Shown: positions 53,378 through 61,923 of the stretch, one piece after another
Numbering within the stretch: position 1 is the first letter of the stretch
How the letters are laid out: the number at the start of each line of letters is the position of its first letter
NCBI RefSeq assembly: GCF_003056055.1
Contig: NZ_PYFP01000001.1
Span: forward strand, 1,302,001 to 1,366,000
Reading direction: 5' to 3'
From: Glaciimonas sp. PCH181
Lineage (GTDB): Bacteria; Pseudomonadota; Gammaproteobacteria; Burkholderiales; Burkholderiaceae_D
DNA: 64,000 nt
The notes under the pieces: model-generated
The model's input: only the letters and a program-made list of their open reading frames with translations
Told to the model about the DNA's origin: nothing
The model's database searches: none
Translations under genes and position numbers: made by a program

Positions 53378-53683
53378 TTAACGACACACCGACTTACACA
53401 TTTTTCCTACCACTCTGACGAGTAAGTCCGATTGCGGCCTTATTCGACACGCCAGAACGACCGCCCTGTTTTGCTCGTCTTCAGAAACGTGCGCTCGACT
53501 CATCAATCCGCATTGATATTCGCCCGCCAGTATTTCTATCTTGCACACCCCGCAACCGCCGCAATGGCAACCTGCAGGTATGCCTTTACGACCCAGGCTG
53601 GCCATGCCCTGTAATACCGACATTGCTGACGAACAAAAGAACGTTTCCCCCGTCTGCGCAATCGTTATGGTGAGCCTTGCCAT
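53378..53683 (-). CDS. dmpQ: Chloroplast-type 2Fe-2S ferredoxin of the phenol operon
   Basis: Small ferredoxin of the DmpQ/XylT type, which in XylT reactivates catechol 2,3-dioxygenase by reducing its iron. Cys spacing C-x4-C-x2-C is in GCHCGGCGVC with a further Cys in ACRIRP. The start at ATG 53683 (101 residues) gives the family length; ATG 53719 (113 residues) is also possible, and ribosome sites do not decide. Located between dmpP and dmpB as in the dmp operon. Confidence 0.88.
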   Translation of the reverse strand: MARLTITIAQTGETFFCSSAMSVLQGMASLGRKGIPAGCHCGGCGVCKIEILAGEYQCGLMSRAHVSEDEQNRAVVLACRIRPQSDLLVRVVGKMCKSVCR

Positions 53684-53732
53684 CTCTGGAATTTCCGACC
53701 CGACTGGCTTTGTTTGCATAATGTGCACGCCA

Positions 53733-54794
53733 TCAGATTTTCTTGAAGAGCGGACTCTTGGACTGCTGCGCATCGGTCGCCGAAAAAAACTTCTCGGTAA
53801 ATATGTCGGCCTCAAACAATCGCCCTTGCATCAACGTCGTGATGCATGCGTCAATCATTACCGGCGGCCCACACAGATACGCTTTATGACCGCGAAAATC
53901 ATTATCGAAACAAGCTTTGGCGGCATCATGAACAAATCCTCTGAAACCACTCCAATCACTTTCGTCCGGTTCATTTGAGAGCGTCGGCACGTAACTGAAG
54001 TTGGCGTGTTTTGTCTCCAGCGCAGCAAATACATCGTGGTAATACAGCTCATCCCGACTGCGCGCGCCGTAGACCAGCGTCATAGGCAGCTCGCAGCCTT
54101 CTTCTAGCAAATCGATGATCATTGAGCGCGGACTGGACAGGCCCGATCCACCCGCTAGAAAAATCATCGGTACCGCCGCCGACTTACGGACAAAGAAGCG
54201 TCCGTAGGGGCCTGCAAGCCTGACTGCATCACCGACCTGCAATGTCTGATGAATCCAGGTTGTCGCCTTACCGCCGGGAACAATACGCACATTCAGTTCC
54301 ACCTCAGAAGCTGCCGAGGGTGTGTTGGCTAGCGAAAAAGCGCGGCTTGTCCGCTCACCCGGCAATTGCAGATTGATGTATTGACCGGCCTGAAAACGCA
54401 TGCCATTGGCTTCATTAAGCTTGACCCAAACCCCTTTAATCGTCGGGGTGAGATTTTCTATGCGACTGACCGTGCCACTAAAATCGTTCACAGGCAGATT
54501 TTGTGCATCAACCTCAACTTCGATGTCCGTCTCAATAGTGACGTCAGATTGCAGGGTGGCACAGCAAGCCAGCGTCAAACCGCCGTCACGCTCGTAATCC
54601 ATCAACGAGAAATTGGATGCCTCGCCGTGGTCAACGTCTCCGTCCAGCACTTGAATCTTGCAGGTGGCGCAAAGACCGTGACAACATGCATGCGGAAGAT
54701 AGAGACCCGCACGCAGGCTGGCTTCAAGGATGGTTTGGCCATCCTCGACATCTATTGTTTGCCCGATCGGCTCAATGGTTAATTGATAGCTCAT
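53733..54794 (-). CDS. dmpP: Phenol hydroxylase reductase P5
   Basis: 353-residue electron-transfer component. An N-terminal 2Fe-2S domain holds Cys37, Cys42, Cys45 and a later Cys (LACCATLQ); then an FAD domain (RAFSLAN near residue 150) and an NAD domain (GGSGLSS, and CGPPVMIDA near residue 315). It passes electrons from NADH to the oxygenase. The 5' end is 9 nt after the dmpO stop codon. Confidence 0.96.
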   Translation of the reverse strand: MSYQLTIEPIGQTIDVEDGQTILEASLRAGLYLPHACCHGLCATCKIQVLDGDVDHGEASNFSLMDYERDGGLTLACCATLQSDVTIETDIEVEVDAQNLPVNDFSGTVSRIENLTPTIKGVWVKLNEANGMRFQAGQYINLQLPGERTSRAFSLANTPSAASEVELNVRIVPGGKATTWIHQTLQVGDAVRLAGPYGRFFVRKSAAVPMIFLAGGSGLSSPRSMIIDLLEEGCELPMTLVYGARSRDELYYHDVFAALETKHANFSYVPTLSNEPDESDWSGFRGFVHDAAKACFDNDFRGHKAYLCGPPVMIDACITTLMQGRLFEADIFTEKFFSATDAQQSKSPLFKKI

Positions 54795-54803
54795 CCCGTT
54801 CCC

Positions 54804-55163
54804 CTAGCTAAAACTGCCTTTGATGCCAGTTAGGCCGGGAGTACGAAAACGAATCACATCCTTGTGCTTCAGGCCGTTCTCCGCCAGTGATTTATTCACA
54901 TCCGGCACCCACGGCTGACCCGACTTAAACCATTGCGCCTGATCCCAATCGACCTTACTCCAATCAGGATGCACACCATACGTGCCCGGCAAAACCTGTT
55001 CCAGCACATCGCCGAAACGCATCGCTGGCGGGAAAGGAAAGGCATACGGACTGGCGAAAAATAAATGATCTTCCCAGCCGATAAAAAGCAGTTGGTTGCC
55101 ATGGAAATTCTCAACCCGATCCCGGACCTCACCAACATAAGGTTTGATTGCTATTACTGTCAT
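54804..55163 (-). CDS. dmpO: Phenol hydroxylase component P4
   Basis: 119-residue subunit of the multicomponent phenol hydroxylase (PHO family), part of the oxygenase complex. The start at ATG 55163 follows CAGGAGACAAGC, so the 25 upstream codons in frame are not used. It has the family pattern LFIGWEDHLFFASPYAFPFPPAM. Confidence 0.95.
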   Translation of the reverse strand: MTVIAIKPYVGEVRDRVENFHGNQLLFIGWEDHLFFASPYAFPFPPAMRFGDVLEQVLPGTYGVHPDWSKVDWDQAQWFKSGQPWVPDVNKSLAENGLKHKDVIRFRTPGLTGIKGSFS

Positions 55164-55262
55164 GCTTGTCTCCTGTATGGTTGAACGCAATCTCCCCCGC
55201 ACCAGAGTTGCACTGGTGGGTGGAAACGTGCAATACACTGCACGTTGTCTGCATCACTATTT

Positions 55263-56813
55263 TTAAGTATTGTTCTTTGCGGTCTGCCGCCAGACGTCAA
55301 AATTTTTCTGATCTTCAGAACCGTCGAAATCAAGATTGTCGCGACCAGAAACGATGTGGTAATAGTCCAGCACAGCAGCTAGCGGATCGAAACCTTCAGC
55401 AGTTGGATCGACACCTGGGTTAAAACAATTTCCTTGATAAATTTGTTGCACCGGCAACCATGCCTGCACGTATTTCTCAGGCTCGTTATCAAAGACGTGC
55501 TTGCAGCCGTCAGAACAGGTGTGATATTTATCGCCGTTGTAATCGGTCTCGCGATAGCAGATTTTGGTAGGATCATCCGGCTCAGTAAAGAACATCGGGA
55601 TCTGGCAAACCTGACACAACATCGGTAACGTCTTGCTGTAGAAACGTTTCCCTTCAGCCGCTTGCTCGGCCCAGTATTCAAGACGCGGACGATAGTATTG
55701 ATCGAAAGTGTCGGGGTATTTTTCTGAAAGCCAATCCAGTTCCTCCTTGCCCGGCAACCAAGTATGGAAACCAGCTGCGGCGCCATATTGATAGAACGTC
55801 GCCCAGGTTTGATGCGAGACATGTTCTTTCTCAATTTTGGTTTGTGCCCAGCATGCCGGAACCGTAATACCATAGCGCGCCAAATCCTTGAACAGCGCGC
55901 CGACACTTTCCTCGAAATACAACTCCCATGATTCTTTCCAGCTCATGACCCGCTTCGGCAGCATGTAGTCCATCATCATCGCGACAATCGATAGCAGGCG
56001 AATCCCGCGCCATGTCCATTTGTCGATCCAGCGTTGCACGATCGGCAGATTGTCTGGATCTTGCTCAAGCATAAACTTGATAATTTCCAGGCCAAGCGTC
56101 ATGTGCCGCGCTTCGTCTGACTGAGCCGAAAAACCGAAAGTTGTGGCGGCCATATCACCGTTATAGGCAGCGCCGGAAATGAACGGTACGAACAATAAAT
56201 TGGTCAGTACATACTCAAAAGAAAAGCTGATTGAGGTTAAAAATTCAAATGGTCCGGCGGTAAATGCATCCTCGCCGAACGACTTCGGCACTGATAAATA
56301 CCAGACGCGATCATTCATGTGCCGATAATCGTGGAAGCCGTTGTAATGCTTGTTGTAGTTCGACATCGAATGAATTTGCGTCTGAAAATGCCGCAATTCA
56401 TCAATCGCCTGCATCTGACACGCTACCCGTGCACCAGCGCCACGAAACTGCCGCCCGACATGCGAATAGGCACGGTGCGCCATATATTCAAGCGGCGTCA
56501 CTGCGGTGATAAAAATCTTTAGCGCATTGATATAGCGGGCATCGGTGACGCCAAGATGGCCGTTATTTTGATTAAAAGCATCGATGATTGCGTACAGTTT
56601 TCGTTCTTTTTCTGCCTGATATTTCCAGTAAGCTTCCATCGTCAAACGGAATGGATCTTCCCACTTATCCCAGTCATGGATTTTGATACCTTCAAATTTA
56701 TCGTAAGGAAAAACTGCATCCATCGGTTGATAAGTCGTCTGCCAATCGAGACCACGTGTCATCAATGCATAACGCTCTTTAAGGCCCAGTTTCTGTTTTA
56801 CTTTCATGTCCAT
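55263..56813 (-). CDS. dmpN: Phenol hydroxylase oxygenase large subunit P3
   Basis: 516-residue diiron oxygenase subunit that hydroxylates phenol to catechol. Two ExxH iron-binding motifs are visible: Glu139-His142 (DELRH) and Glu234-His237 (DEARH), with Glu109 (LEYMAH) and Glu200 as the further ligands. The C-terminal zinc-like Cys region (CQVCQ and CSDGCKH, about 400-430) is also typical of this group. Confidence 0.97.
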   Translation of the reverse strand: MDMKVKQKLGLKERYALMTRGLDWQTTYQPMDAVFPYDKFEGIKIHDWDKWEDPFRLTMEAYWKYQAEKERKLYAIIDAFNQNNGHLGVTDARYINALKIFITAVTPLEYMAHRAYSHVGRQFRGAGARVACQMQAIDELRHFQTQIHSMSNYNKHYNGFHDYRHMNDRVWYLSVPKSFGEDAFTAGPFEFLTSISFSFEYVLTNLLFVPFISGAAYNGDMAATTFGFSAQSDEARHMTLGLEIIKFMLEQDPDNLPIVQRWIDKWTWRGIRLLSIVAMMMDYMLPKRVMSWKESWELYFEESVGALFKDLARYGITVPACWAQTKIEKEHVSHQTWATFYQYGAAAGFHTWLPGKEELDWLSEKYPDTFDQYYRPRLEYWAEQAAEGKRFYSKTLPMLCQVCQIPMFFTEPDDPTKICYRETDYNGDKYHTCSDGCKHVFDNEPEKYVQAWLPVQQIYQGNCFNPGVDPTAEGFDPLAAVLDYYHIVSGRDNLDFDGSEDQKNFDVWRQTAKNNT

Positions 56814-56844
56814 TTGCTTGTCTCCTATCTGGCTATATTTAGTA

Positions 56845-57114
56845 TCAATGCTTCCAGCTCAGGCTGAATTCATCATCGGTCTCGTTAATATTTCCCGACA
56901 GGGAAATCAAATTGACGTGCAACTCTTGCAAATCGAAATCACGACCCATCTTGTCCTCCACAGTTTCACGGCGGATGCGCAACATGCCGGGGGAATCAAT
57001 TCTGACCATGGCGGGCTGCTCATTGACAGAGGCTGCATCGTTGTCCTGCAGAATTGCTTCAACGATGTTGCGGGTATCTTCGTTGGTCTGAAAAATGATG
57101 AATACGTTAGACAT
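56845..57114 (-). CDS. dmpM: Phenol hydroxylase effector component P2
   Basis: 89-residue cofactor-free regulatory protein that binds the oxygenase and enhances turnover. It belongs to the MmoB/DmpM family, and begins MSNVFIIFQTNEDTRNIVEA. It lies between dmpL and dmpN with short gaps. Confidence 0.95.
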   Translation of the reverse strand: MSNVFIIFQTNEDTRNIVEAILQDNDAASVNEQPAMVRIDSPGMLRIRRETVEDKMGRDFDLQELHVNLISLSGNINETDDEFSLSWKH

Positions 57115-57123
57115 TGCCTCTCC

Positions 57124-58116
57124 TTAAAGTGTCAGACCGAACTTGATTGCACGGGCGTTGAACTCTTCGACCAGTTCGGCCATGACCGCCTCTGCTTTGT
57201 CACCCAACGCCAGCGCAGCGATTGGTGCCAGCGCGATGATGGCGCGATCACGATAGGTCTTGGTCCAACTGGAGAGTAGTTGCTGGTTCTCGATGGATTC
57301 GCTGAGGGCAATTTTGAGCGTGGCGTTAACCCACTTGCTAGTTTCGGCATACCACTCGTGCTGGAAACGTGTGAGCATCGATACCACCGGCCCCGCTTGC
57401 GCTGACAGCACGCTATCAAAATGCTGATACACCAGCGGATAGAGCAAGCCGTTCAGCACCAGATTTTGCGCAATGAAAAGTTCGAACCAATCTTTCATCA
57501 CAAAAGTATCTTCAACATAGCGGCGCAATTCTTGCCAGCCAGCATCGAACAACCAGGCCTGTTTGGCGGTATCCAACGCCGCCACGTCATCTAGCAACAG
57601 CCCGACACGCGTCAGGTATTGCGCCATACCCAGATGATCCATTGCGTTAAACAAACAAGGCTGCGTGATAGCTGCGCCATAGCCATACGCGCACATCGAG
57701 GTGTTATTCATATTGGCGCCCCACTCAACATGGCGCAGCGGTAGCAGCACTTTTAGTGCGAGGTCTTTCGATGCGGTCGGGAAATTATTCGCCAGACCGC
57801 GACTCTCGACAAATGTGAAATCGCCCTCTGCGGTCTCTTGCATGCGGGCGCGCGCCAGCGTATAAGTGCCGTAGTAAAACTGGCGCGGGTCCTTGAATGC
57901 ATACCAGTCATTCATCTTCACCGCAGTGCGTGAAGCATCGTAGATATCGTGTTCAGGATCCCACAGCGGACGATAATGAAAATTCGCATCTGGCTGAACG
58001 TCTAACGTCGCTTCCTGATAGCGTGACGCCGGCTTATCGCTGCCGATGCGCGCCGCAATGCTGTCAAACGTCTGGCGCAATGGTGTGATGCTGACAGTGC
58101 GAAGATCTAAATGCAT
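57124..58116 (-). CDS. dmpL: Phenol hydroxylase oxygenase small subunit P1
   Basis: 330-residue beta-like subunit that pairs with DmpN, with a helical ferritin-related fold but lacking the full iron site. Typical stretches are YDASRTAVKMNDWYAFKDPRQFYYGTY and VEWGANMNNTSMCAYGYG. It is 47 nt downstream of dmpK and 9 nt upstream of dmpM. Confidence 0.96.
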   Translation of the reverse strand: MHLDLRTVSITPLRQTFDSIAARIGSDKPASRYQEATLDVQPDANFHYRPLWDPEHDIYDASRTAVKMNDWYAFKDPRQFYYGTYTLARARMQETAEGDFTFVESRGLANNFPTASKDLALKVLLPLRHVEWGANMNNTSMCAYGYGAAITQPCLFNAMDHLGMAQYLTRVGLLLDDVAALDTAKQAWLFDAGWQELRRYVEDTFVMKDWFELFIAQNLVLNGLLYPLVYQHFDSVLSAQAGPVVSMLTRFQHEWYAETSKWVNATLKIALSESIENQQLLSSWTKTYRDRAIIALAPIAALALGDKAEAVMAELVEEFNARAIKFGLTL

Positions 58117-58163
58117 TTTCTGACTCCTCCGTTATTTGACCGGCGCAATGTGTGCCGGATGGA

Positions 58164-58439
58164 TTACTTATTATTTAAAACGCTGTCCCGAACGCTATGC
58201 AGATTCCAGCTCCATTGGTCTTCTTCCGTTGCAGAAACTGCCATCTGCTCCGGTATTTTTTCGGCTAATGCGGTGGCCTGATTTGCCGCGCTGAATTCTT
58301 CGAAAGCTTTCACTGGCATCAGCATTTCAACGTAGAGTTCAGGTTCGCCAACGGCGAATTCAAACTCGACCATGCCATTTTTTTTCATCTCAATCACCCG
58401 TACAAACTTACGGGTCGTATCAAATAAATTTCGTTCCAT
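58164..58439 (-). CDS. dmpK: Phenol hydroxylase assembly component P0
   Basis: 91-residue first gene of the operon. DmpK is not part of the active enzyme but assists assembly of the oxygenase. It starts MERNLFDTTRKFVRVIEMKK and contains VEFEFAVGEPELYVEMLMP. A sigma-54 promoter lies 45 nt before its ATG. Confidence 0.93.
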   Translation of the reverse strand: MERNLFDTTRKFVRVIEMKKNGMVEFEFAVGEPELYVEMLMPVKAFEEFSAANQATALAEKIPEQMAVSATEEDQWSWNLHSVRDSVLNNK

Positions 58440-58483
58440 GGGTTCGCCTCGTGGTTACCAGTTGCTCTTTTCCTGCCTATATC

Positions 58484-58499
58484 AGCAAGCACCGTGCCT
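58484..58499 (-). promoter_or_regulatory. Sigma-54 (-24/-12) promoter of the dmp operon
   Basis: On the minus strand AGGCACGGTGCTTGCT fits TGGCACG-N4-TTGCW with a single mismatch (A for the first T) and exact spacing. The -12 C is at 58485, which predicts a start near 58473 and a leader of about 34 nt before dmpK. It is the expected target of the divergent DmpR-type activator. Confidence 0.85.
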
Positions 58500-58700
58500 G
58501 AAAAAAAATTGCTGGAATAGTTGATTTAAAAGCGTTGTATTGGCGCAGTGCGTCATGCCGTGATGCCAATTTTCGACGGCACATATGGCAGATCAAAGAA
58601 GGCGCTGTCGTCACGATGTGAGGCTAAAGATTGGGAAAATAGGGATTTGGATTGCTGGAATTTGTTGCGTCGCAATAGGAAACGCCGTCACAAACGGCGA

Positions 58701-58747
58701 TGAATCAAATGATGAACTCGGCATATTTGCCTGCATCAAATCATCAA
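58701..58747. promoter_or_regulatory. Paired UAS-like elements for the DmpR-type activator
   Basis: Direct repeats TGAATCAAATGATGAA (58701-58716) and TGCATCAAATCATCAA (58732-58747), 13 of 16 bases identical, 31 bp apart (about three helical turns). On the minus strand they read like DmpR/XylR sites of the TTGAT-x-ATTTG type. They lie about 236 and 267 bp from the predicted dmpK start, farther than the 130-180 bp usual in Pseudomonas, and close to dmpR (100-146 bp before its start). Confidence 0.55.
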
Positions 58748-58763
58748 TTAATTCCGATAATGC

Positions 58764-58769
58764 TATAAA
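58764..58769 (+). promoter_or_regulatory. Candidate -10 element of the dmpR promoter
   Basis: TATAAA at 58764-58769 with TG three bases upstream (TGCTATAAA, extended -10 form). No good -35 is visible 17 nt upstream. It lies 78 nt before the dmpR start, just after the UAS-like pair, so activator binding could also affect dmpR. Confidence 0.4.
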
Positions 58770-58846
58770 ATCTCGAGATTATTAAAGACCATCCATTTTC
58801 ACATCATCAGAGCCTCTAAAAAAATAAGGAGGCCATTGGAGAGACA

Positions 58847-60529
58847 ATGATTAAATATCCGGAAAACCTGGATTTGCGCCGATTAGTGCGATTTTCTGCT
58901 GATAGCGGCACTATCTGGCTAGGCGAAAATCGTATGCTGCTCTTGCACTCTGCTGCGTTATCGAGCTTGCGAAAAGAATTGATTAACTCAGTAGGAAGTG
59001 AAGCCACCCGTCGCATCTTCACGCGCATGGGTCACGCTTCCGGCACCCGCGATGCCGAACTGGCCAAGAAAATACGCGGCAGCCAAAACCTGATCGATGC
59101 CTTTGTTGTTGGCCCACAGCTGCACATGCTTGAAGGTAGCGTGCAAGTCACACCACTGAAGGTCGAGATGGATATTCCGACCGGTACATTCCATGGAGAA
59201 TTTCGCTGGGATAACTCATGGGAAGCAGAGGCACATGTTAACGCATTCGGGCCCCAACAAGATCCAGTGTGCTGGATGTTGCTCGGCTACGCTTCGGGTT
59301 ATACATCGGCATTCATGGGCCGCTTCATATTGTTCAAAGAAGAACAATGCATTGCTTGCGGATCATCCCACTGCATGATCGTCGGCAAGCCACTGGAAGA
59401 ATGGACTGACGCAGCAGAACATGCAGTGTATTACGAGGCCGACGCGGTCGTTTCTCGTTTACTCGAACTCACTACGCAAGTCGATATGCTCCGTTCTACA
59501 CTTGAACAGCAACGTCAAACCGAGAGCATGATCGGCAGTTCGCCAGCTTTCCAGCGCGCCTACGAACTGGTGACAAAAGCAGCGACTACCAGTGTTTCCG
59601 TGTTGCTGACCGGCGAGACTGGGGTTGGCAAAGAGCGCTTCGCGCGTGCTCTGCATCAAACCAGCGGGCGGGCAAACGGCCCCTTCGTCGCAGTCAATTG
59701 CGCGGCGTTGCCACACGATCTGGTGGAGTCCGAATTGTTCGGTGTTGAGAAAGGCGCGTACACCGGCGCTCATGCCACCCGCATCGGAAAATTTGAACGC
59801 GCCGAAGGCGGTACGCTATTTCTCGATGAAATCGGAGAGCTGCCATTGGCGGCGCAAGCCAAAATATTACGGGTATTGCAGGAAGGTGAGATCGAACATT
59901 TGGGCGATGATAAAACCCGTAAAGTGAATGTGCGGATCGTCGCCGCTACCAATGTCGAGCTGCAGGCAGCCGTTAAGAATGGAAAATTTCGCGCCGATCT
60001 TTTTTATCGTCTGAATGTCTATCCAATTGTCATCCCACCGCTGCGTGAGCGCACGCTAGACATTCCGCCGATGGTGACGGCGATGATGGAAAAATTTGGC
60101 ACGCTGCACAACAAACGCGTGACCGGTATCACCGACAAGGCAATGAAGGCGCTCACCGCGTATCAGTGGCCTGGCAATGTGCGTGAGCTGGAAAACATGA
60201 TTGAACGCGGCATCATCCTGGCACCGCAAGATGGCTGGATTGAACTCGATCAGCTTTTCCCCAGCTTAAATGCGCCGGATGAGATGGCTGCCAGCATCAG
60301 CGATTCCGGCAGCCTGGAAGAAAAACGTCCGCCCGAACAGGCACATTTATGTGACGCCTTTCTGGCGACCGGACTCTCGTTAGACGAAGTCGAAACAATG
60401 CTGTTGACGGAGGCGGTTGAACGTTCATCTGGCAACCTCGCAGGTGCTGCACGCATGTTAGGCATGACGCGACCACAACTCACCTATCGGTTGAAGCGCA
60501 ATCAGGACGCCAACTTGCCTAAGGAGTGA
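58847..60529 (+). CDS. dmpR: Phenol-responsive sigma-54 activator (DmpR/MopR/XylR type)
   Basis: 560-residue NtrC-family regulator. The N-terminal sensor is an XylR-N/V4R domain (residues 1-200). Residues at the MopR zinc-site positions are Cys142, Glu165, Cys168 and Cys176; phenol-pocket residues His93, Trp121 and Phe86 also correspond. The AAA+ domain has Walker A GETGVGKE (256-263), GAYTGA (303-308, sigma-54 contact loop, Tyr variant) and Walker B GGTLFLDE (321-328). The C-terminus is a Fis-type HTH. The start follows GGAGAG. It is divergent from dmpK and likely turns on the operon when phenol is present. Confidence 0.95.
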   Translation: MIKYPENLDLRRLVRFSADSGTIWLGENRMLLLHSAALSSLRKELINSVGSEATRRIFTRMGHASGTRDAELAKKIRGSQNLIDAFVVGPQLHMLEGSVQVTPLKVEMDIPTGTFHGEFRWDNSWEAEAHVNAFGPQQDPVCWMLLGYASGYTSAFMGRFILFKEEQCIACGSSHCMIVGKPLEEWTDAAEHAVYYEADAVVSRLLELTTQVDMLRSTLEQQRQTESMIGSSPAFQRAYELVTKAATTSVSVLLTGETGVGKERFARALHQTSGRANGPFVAVNCAALPHDLVESELFGVEKGAYTGAHATRIGKFERAEGGTLFLDEIGELPLAAQAKILRVLQEGEIEHLGDDKTRKVNVRIVAATNVELQAAVKNGKFRADLFYRLNVYPIVIPPLRERTLDIPPMVTAMMEKFGTLHNKRVTGITDKAMKALTAYQWPGNVRELENMIERGIILAPQDGWIELDQLFPSLNAPDEMAASISDSGSLEEKRPPEQAHLCDAFLATGLSLDEVETMLLTEAVERSSGNLAGAARMLGMTRPQLTYRLKRNQDANLPKE

Positions 60530-60534
60530 TAAAG

Positions 60535-61245
60535 ATGCTGCATTCACAAAAATTTACCGCGCCTTTTTCTGAGAATGAGACGCCGCCACGAACACTGGTG
60601 GAAACCGCGTATCGACAGGTACGTAGCGATATCATCTGCGGGCGTCTGGCCCCCGGTGAAAAACTGCGGGTTGAGCACCTGAAAGATCAATATGGCATAG
60701 GTGCAGGCACGCTGCGCGAGGCGCTTGCACTGCTGTTGTCGGATGCGCTGGTTGTCAGCGAAGGCCAACGCGGCTTCCATGTCGCCCCCATCTCACTCAA
60801 CGACATTCAGGAAATTACCGATACTCGCGTGTTACTGGAAACCGAGGCATTGCGCCAATCGATCAAGGCTGGCGATGATGAATGGGAAGCGGGCCTGGTC
60901 GCGGCCTTTCATAAGCTTGGAAAAATGGACGAAAAACTTGGCAACCGCGCCAGTTACTTGATCCTTGAATGGGAACTACGCAACCGCAATTTCCACGCCG
61001 CTTTAATTGCAAATTGCGACTCGCGCTGGCTACGTTACCTGATCGGCTTACTGTATCGACAATCCGAGCGCTATCGCCACTTATCCATTGCCACCCCTAC
61101 AATGCCACGCGATGTGCATGCAGAACATACGTTGATTTTTGAAGCAACGTTAGAACGCAACGTCAAACGAGCAAGTCAGGCACTAGAGCAACACATTCGC
61201 CTGACCTACGATTCAATTCGCCTGATGTTGCCAGATGAGCGCTAA
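60535..61245 (+). CDS. GntR/FadR-family regulator (FCD domain), AphS-like by position
   Basis: 236 residues. N-terminal winged helix (about 20-85, LRVEHLKDQYGIGAGTLREALALLL) and a C-terminal all-helical FCD domain (about 95-230). The start at ATG 60535 is preceded by AAGGAG at 8-nt spacing; GTG 60526 would overlap dmpR by 4 nt but leaves no room for the ribosome site. Such a regulator beside dmpR-type genes resembles AphS of Comamonas testosteroni TA441, a repressor of phenol genes. A second layer of phenol control is inferred only. Confidence 0.85.
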   Translation: MLHSQKFTAPFSENETPPRTLVETAYRQVRSDIICGRLAPGEKLRVEHLKDQYGIGAGTLREALALLLSDALVVSEGQRGFHVAPISLNDIQEITDTRVLLETEALRQSIKAGDDEWEAGLVAAFHKLGKMDEKLGNRASYLILEWELRNRNFHAALIANCDSRWLRYLIGLLYRQSERYRHLSIATPTMPRDVHAEHTLIFEATLERNVKRASQALEQHIRLTYDSIRLMLPDER

Positions 61246-61328
61246 ACGTGACGAAATCGGTTTAAATATTATGGCAAGTTATCTGGAAGTTCGGTCATTA
61301 CACGCCACCAAGCGGAATTTTTTAGCAA

Positions 61329-61363
61329 AAAATGCCCGCATGGGATATTGATGCGGGCATTTT
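61329..61363 (+). terminator. Intrinsic terminator after the GntR regulator
   Basis: Perfect 13-bp stem AAAATGCCCGCAT (61329-61341) / ATGCGGGCATTTT (61351-61363), 9-nt loop, short T-run. It is 83 nt after the GntR stop codon and ends the dmpR-gntR transcript. Confidence 0.85.
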
Positions 61364-61533
61364 GGGGCAATACATTTTGAATGATGTGGTGGGTTGAATA
61401 AATTAGCAGATGCAATATTCACTGCTTTAGACCATATCGAATATCAACGGGGAAGTAGCAAAAAAAATGACGATGAAGAAATGATATAGCGATGTCACTA
61501 CCGCCCAATCATTCCATGCAATTACTACAGACG

Positions 61534-61567
61534 AAAAAAAAGGAAATCTTTACGATTTCCTTTTTTT
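61534..61567 (-). terminator. Intrinsic terminator of tRNA-Gly
   Basis: Stem GGAAATC (61542-61548) / GATTTCC (61554-61560), flanked by an 8-base A-run and a 7-base T-run that extend the pairing. It lies 5 nt beyond the CCA end of the minus-strand tRNA and could stop transcription from both sides. Confidence 0.85.
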
Positions 61568-61571
61568 ATTT

Positions 61572-61647
61572 TGGAGCGGGAGAAGAGGCTCGAACTCTCG
61601 ACCTATACCTTGGCAAGGTATCGCTCTACCAACTGAGCTACTCCCGC
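61572..61647 (-). tRNA. tRNA-Gly (anticodon GCC), CCA encoded
   Basis: The minus strand reads GCGGGAGTAGCTCAGTTGG..., with D-arm AGCTCAGTTGGTAGAGC, anticodon arm ATACC-TTGCCAA-GGTAT (anticodon GCC at 61612-61614), T-arm GAGAG-TTCGAGC-CTCTT-like region, acceptor CTCCCGC and encoded TCCA. It is 76 nt including CCA. It lies beside the phenol block with its 3' end facing that block. Confidence 0.97.
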
Positions 61648-61923
61648 ATATCTTTGCTAACCGATACAGGAGGAGATTCCCGAAATCCAAACCTATCTGG
61701 AGAGTGACCTCGGCGAAAGGTGAATCTACTCTTGTATCGGCTATGCTTTACTAAAAACTTGCAAAACACATTTAAAGCTAACTAACGAAGGAGCAAATTA
61801 TAACAGCCTTACAGAAAAACACAATACTTGATTTGAAAATATTGCATTATCGAAATTTACCGTTCTCTTTCCCCTTCAGGAAAGCCCGTATGAACAAATA
61901 ATGTCGCTACGATGGTCGTATTA

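Noticed and set aside
58440..58846. Small ORF at 58585-58785 between dmpK and dmpR
   Set aside because: It covers the UAS-like repeats and has no recognisable product.
61492..61707. 71-codon frame across the tRNA gene
   Set aside because: It reads through tRNA-Gly and its terminator on the opposite strand.
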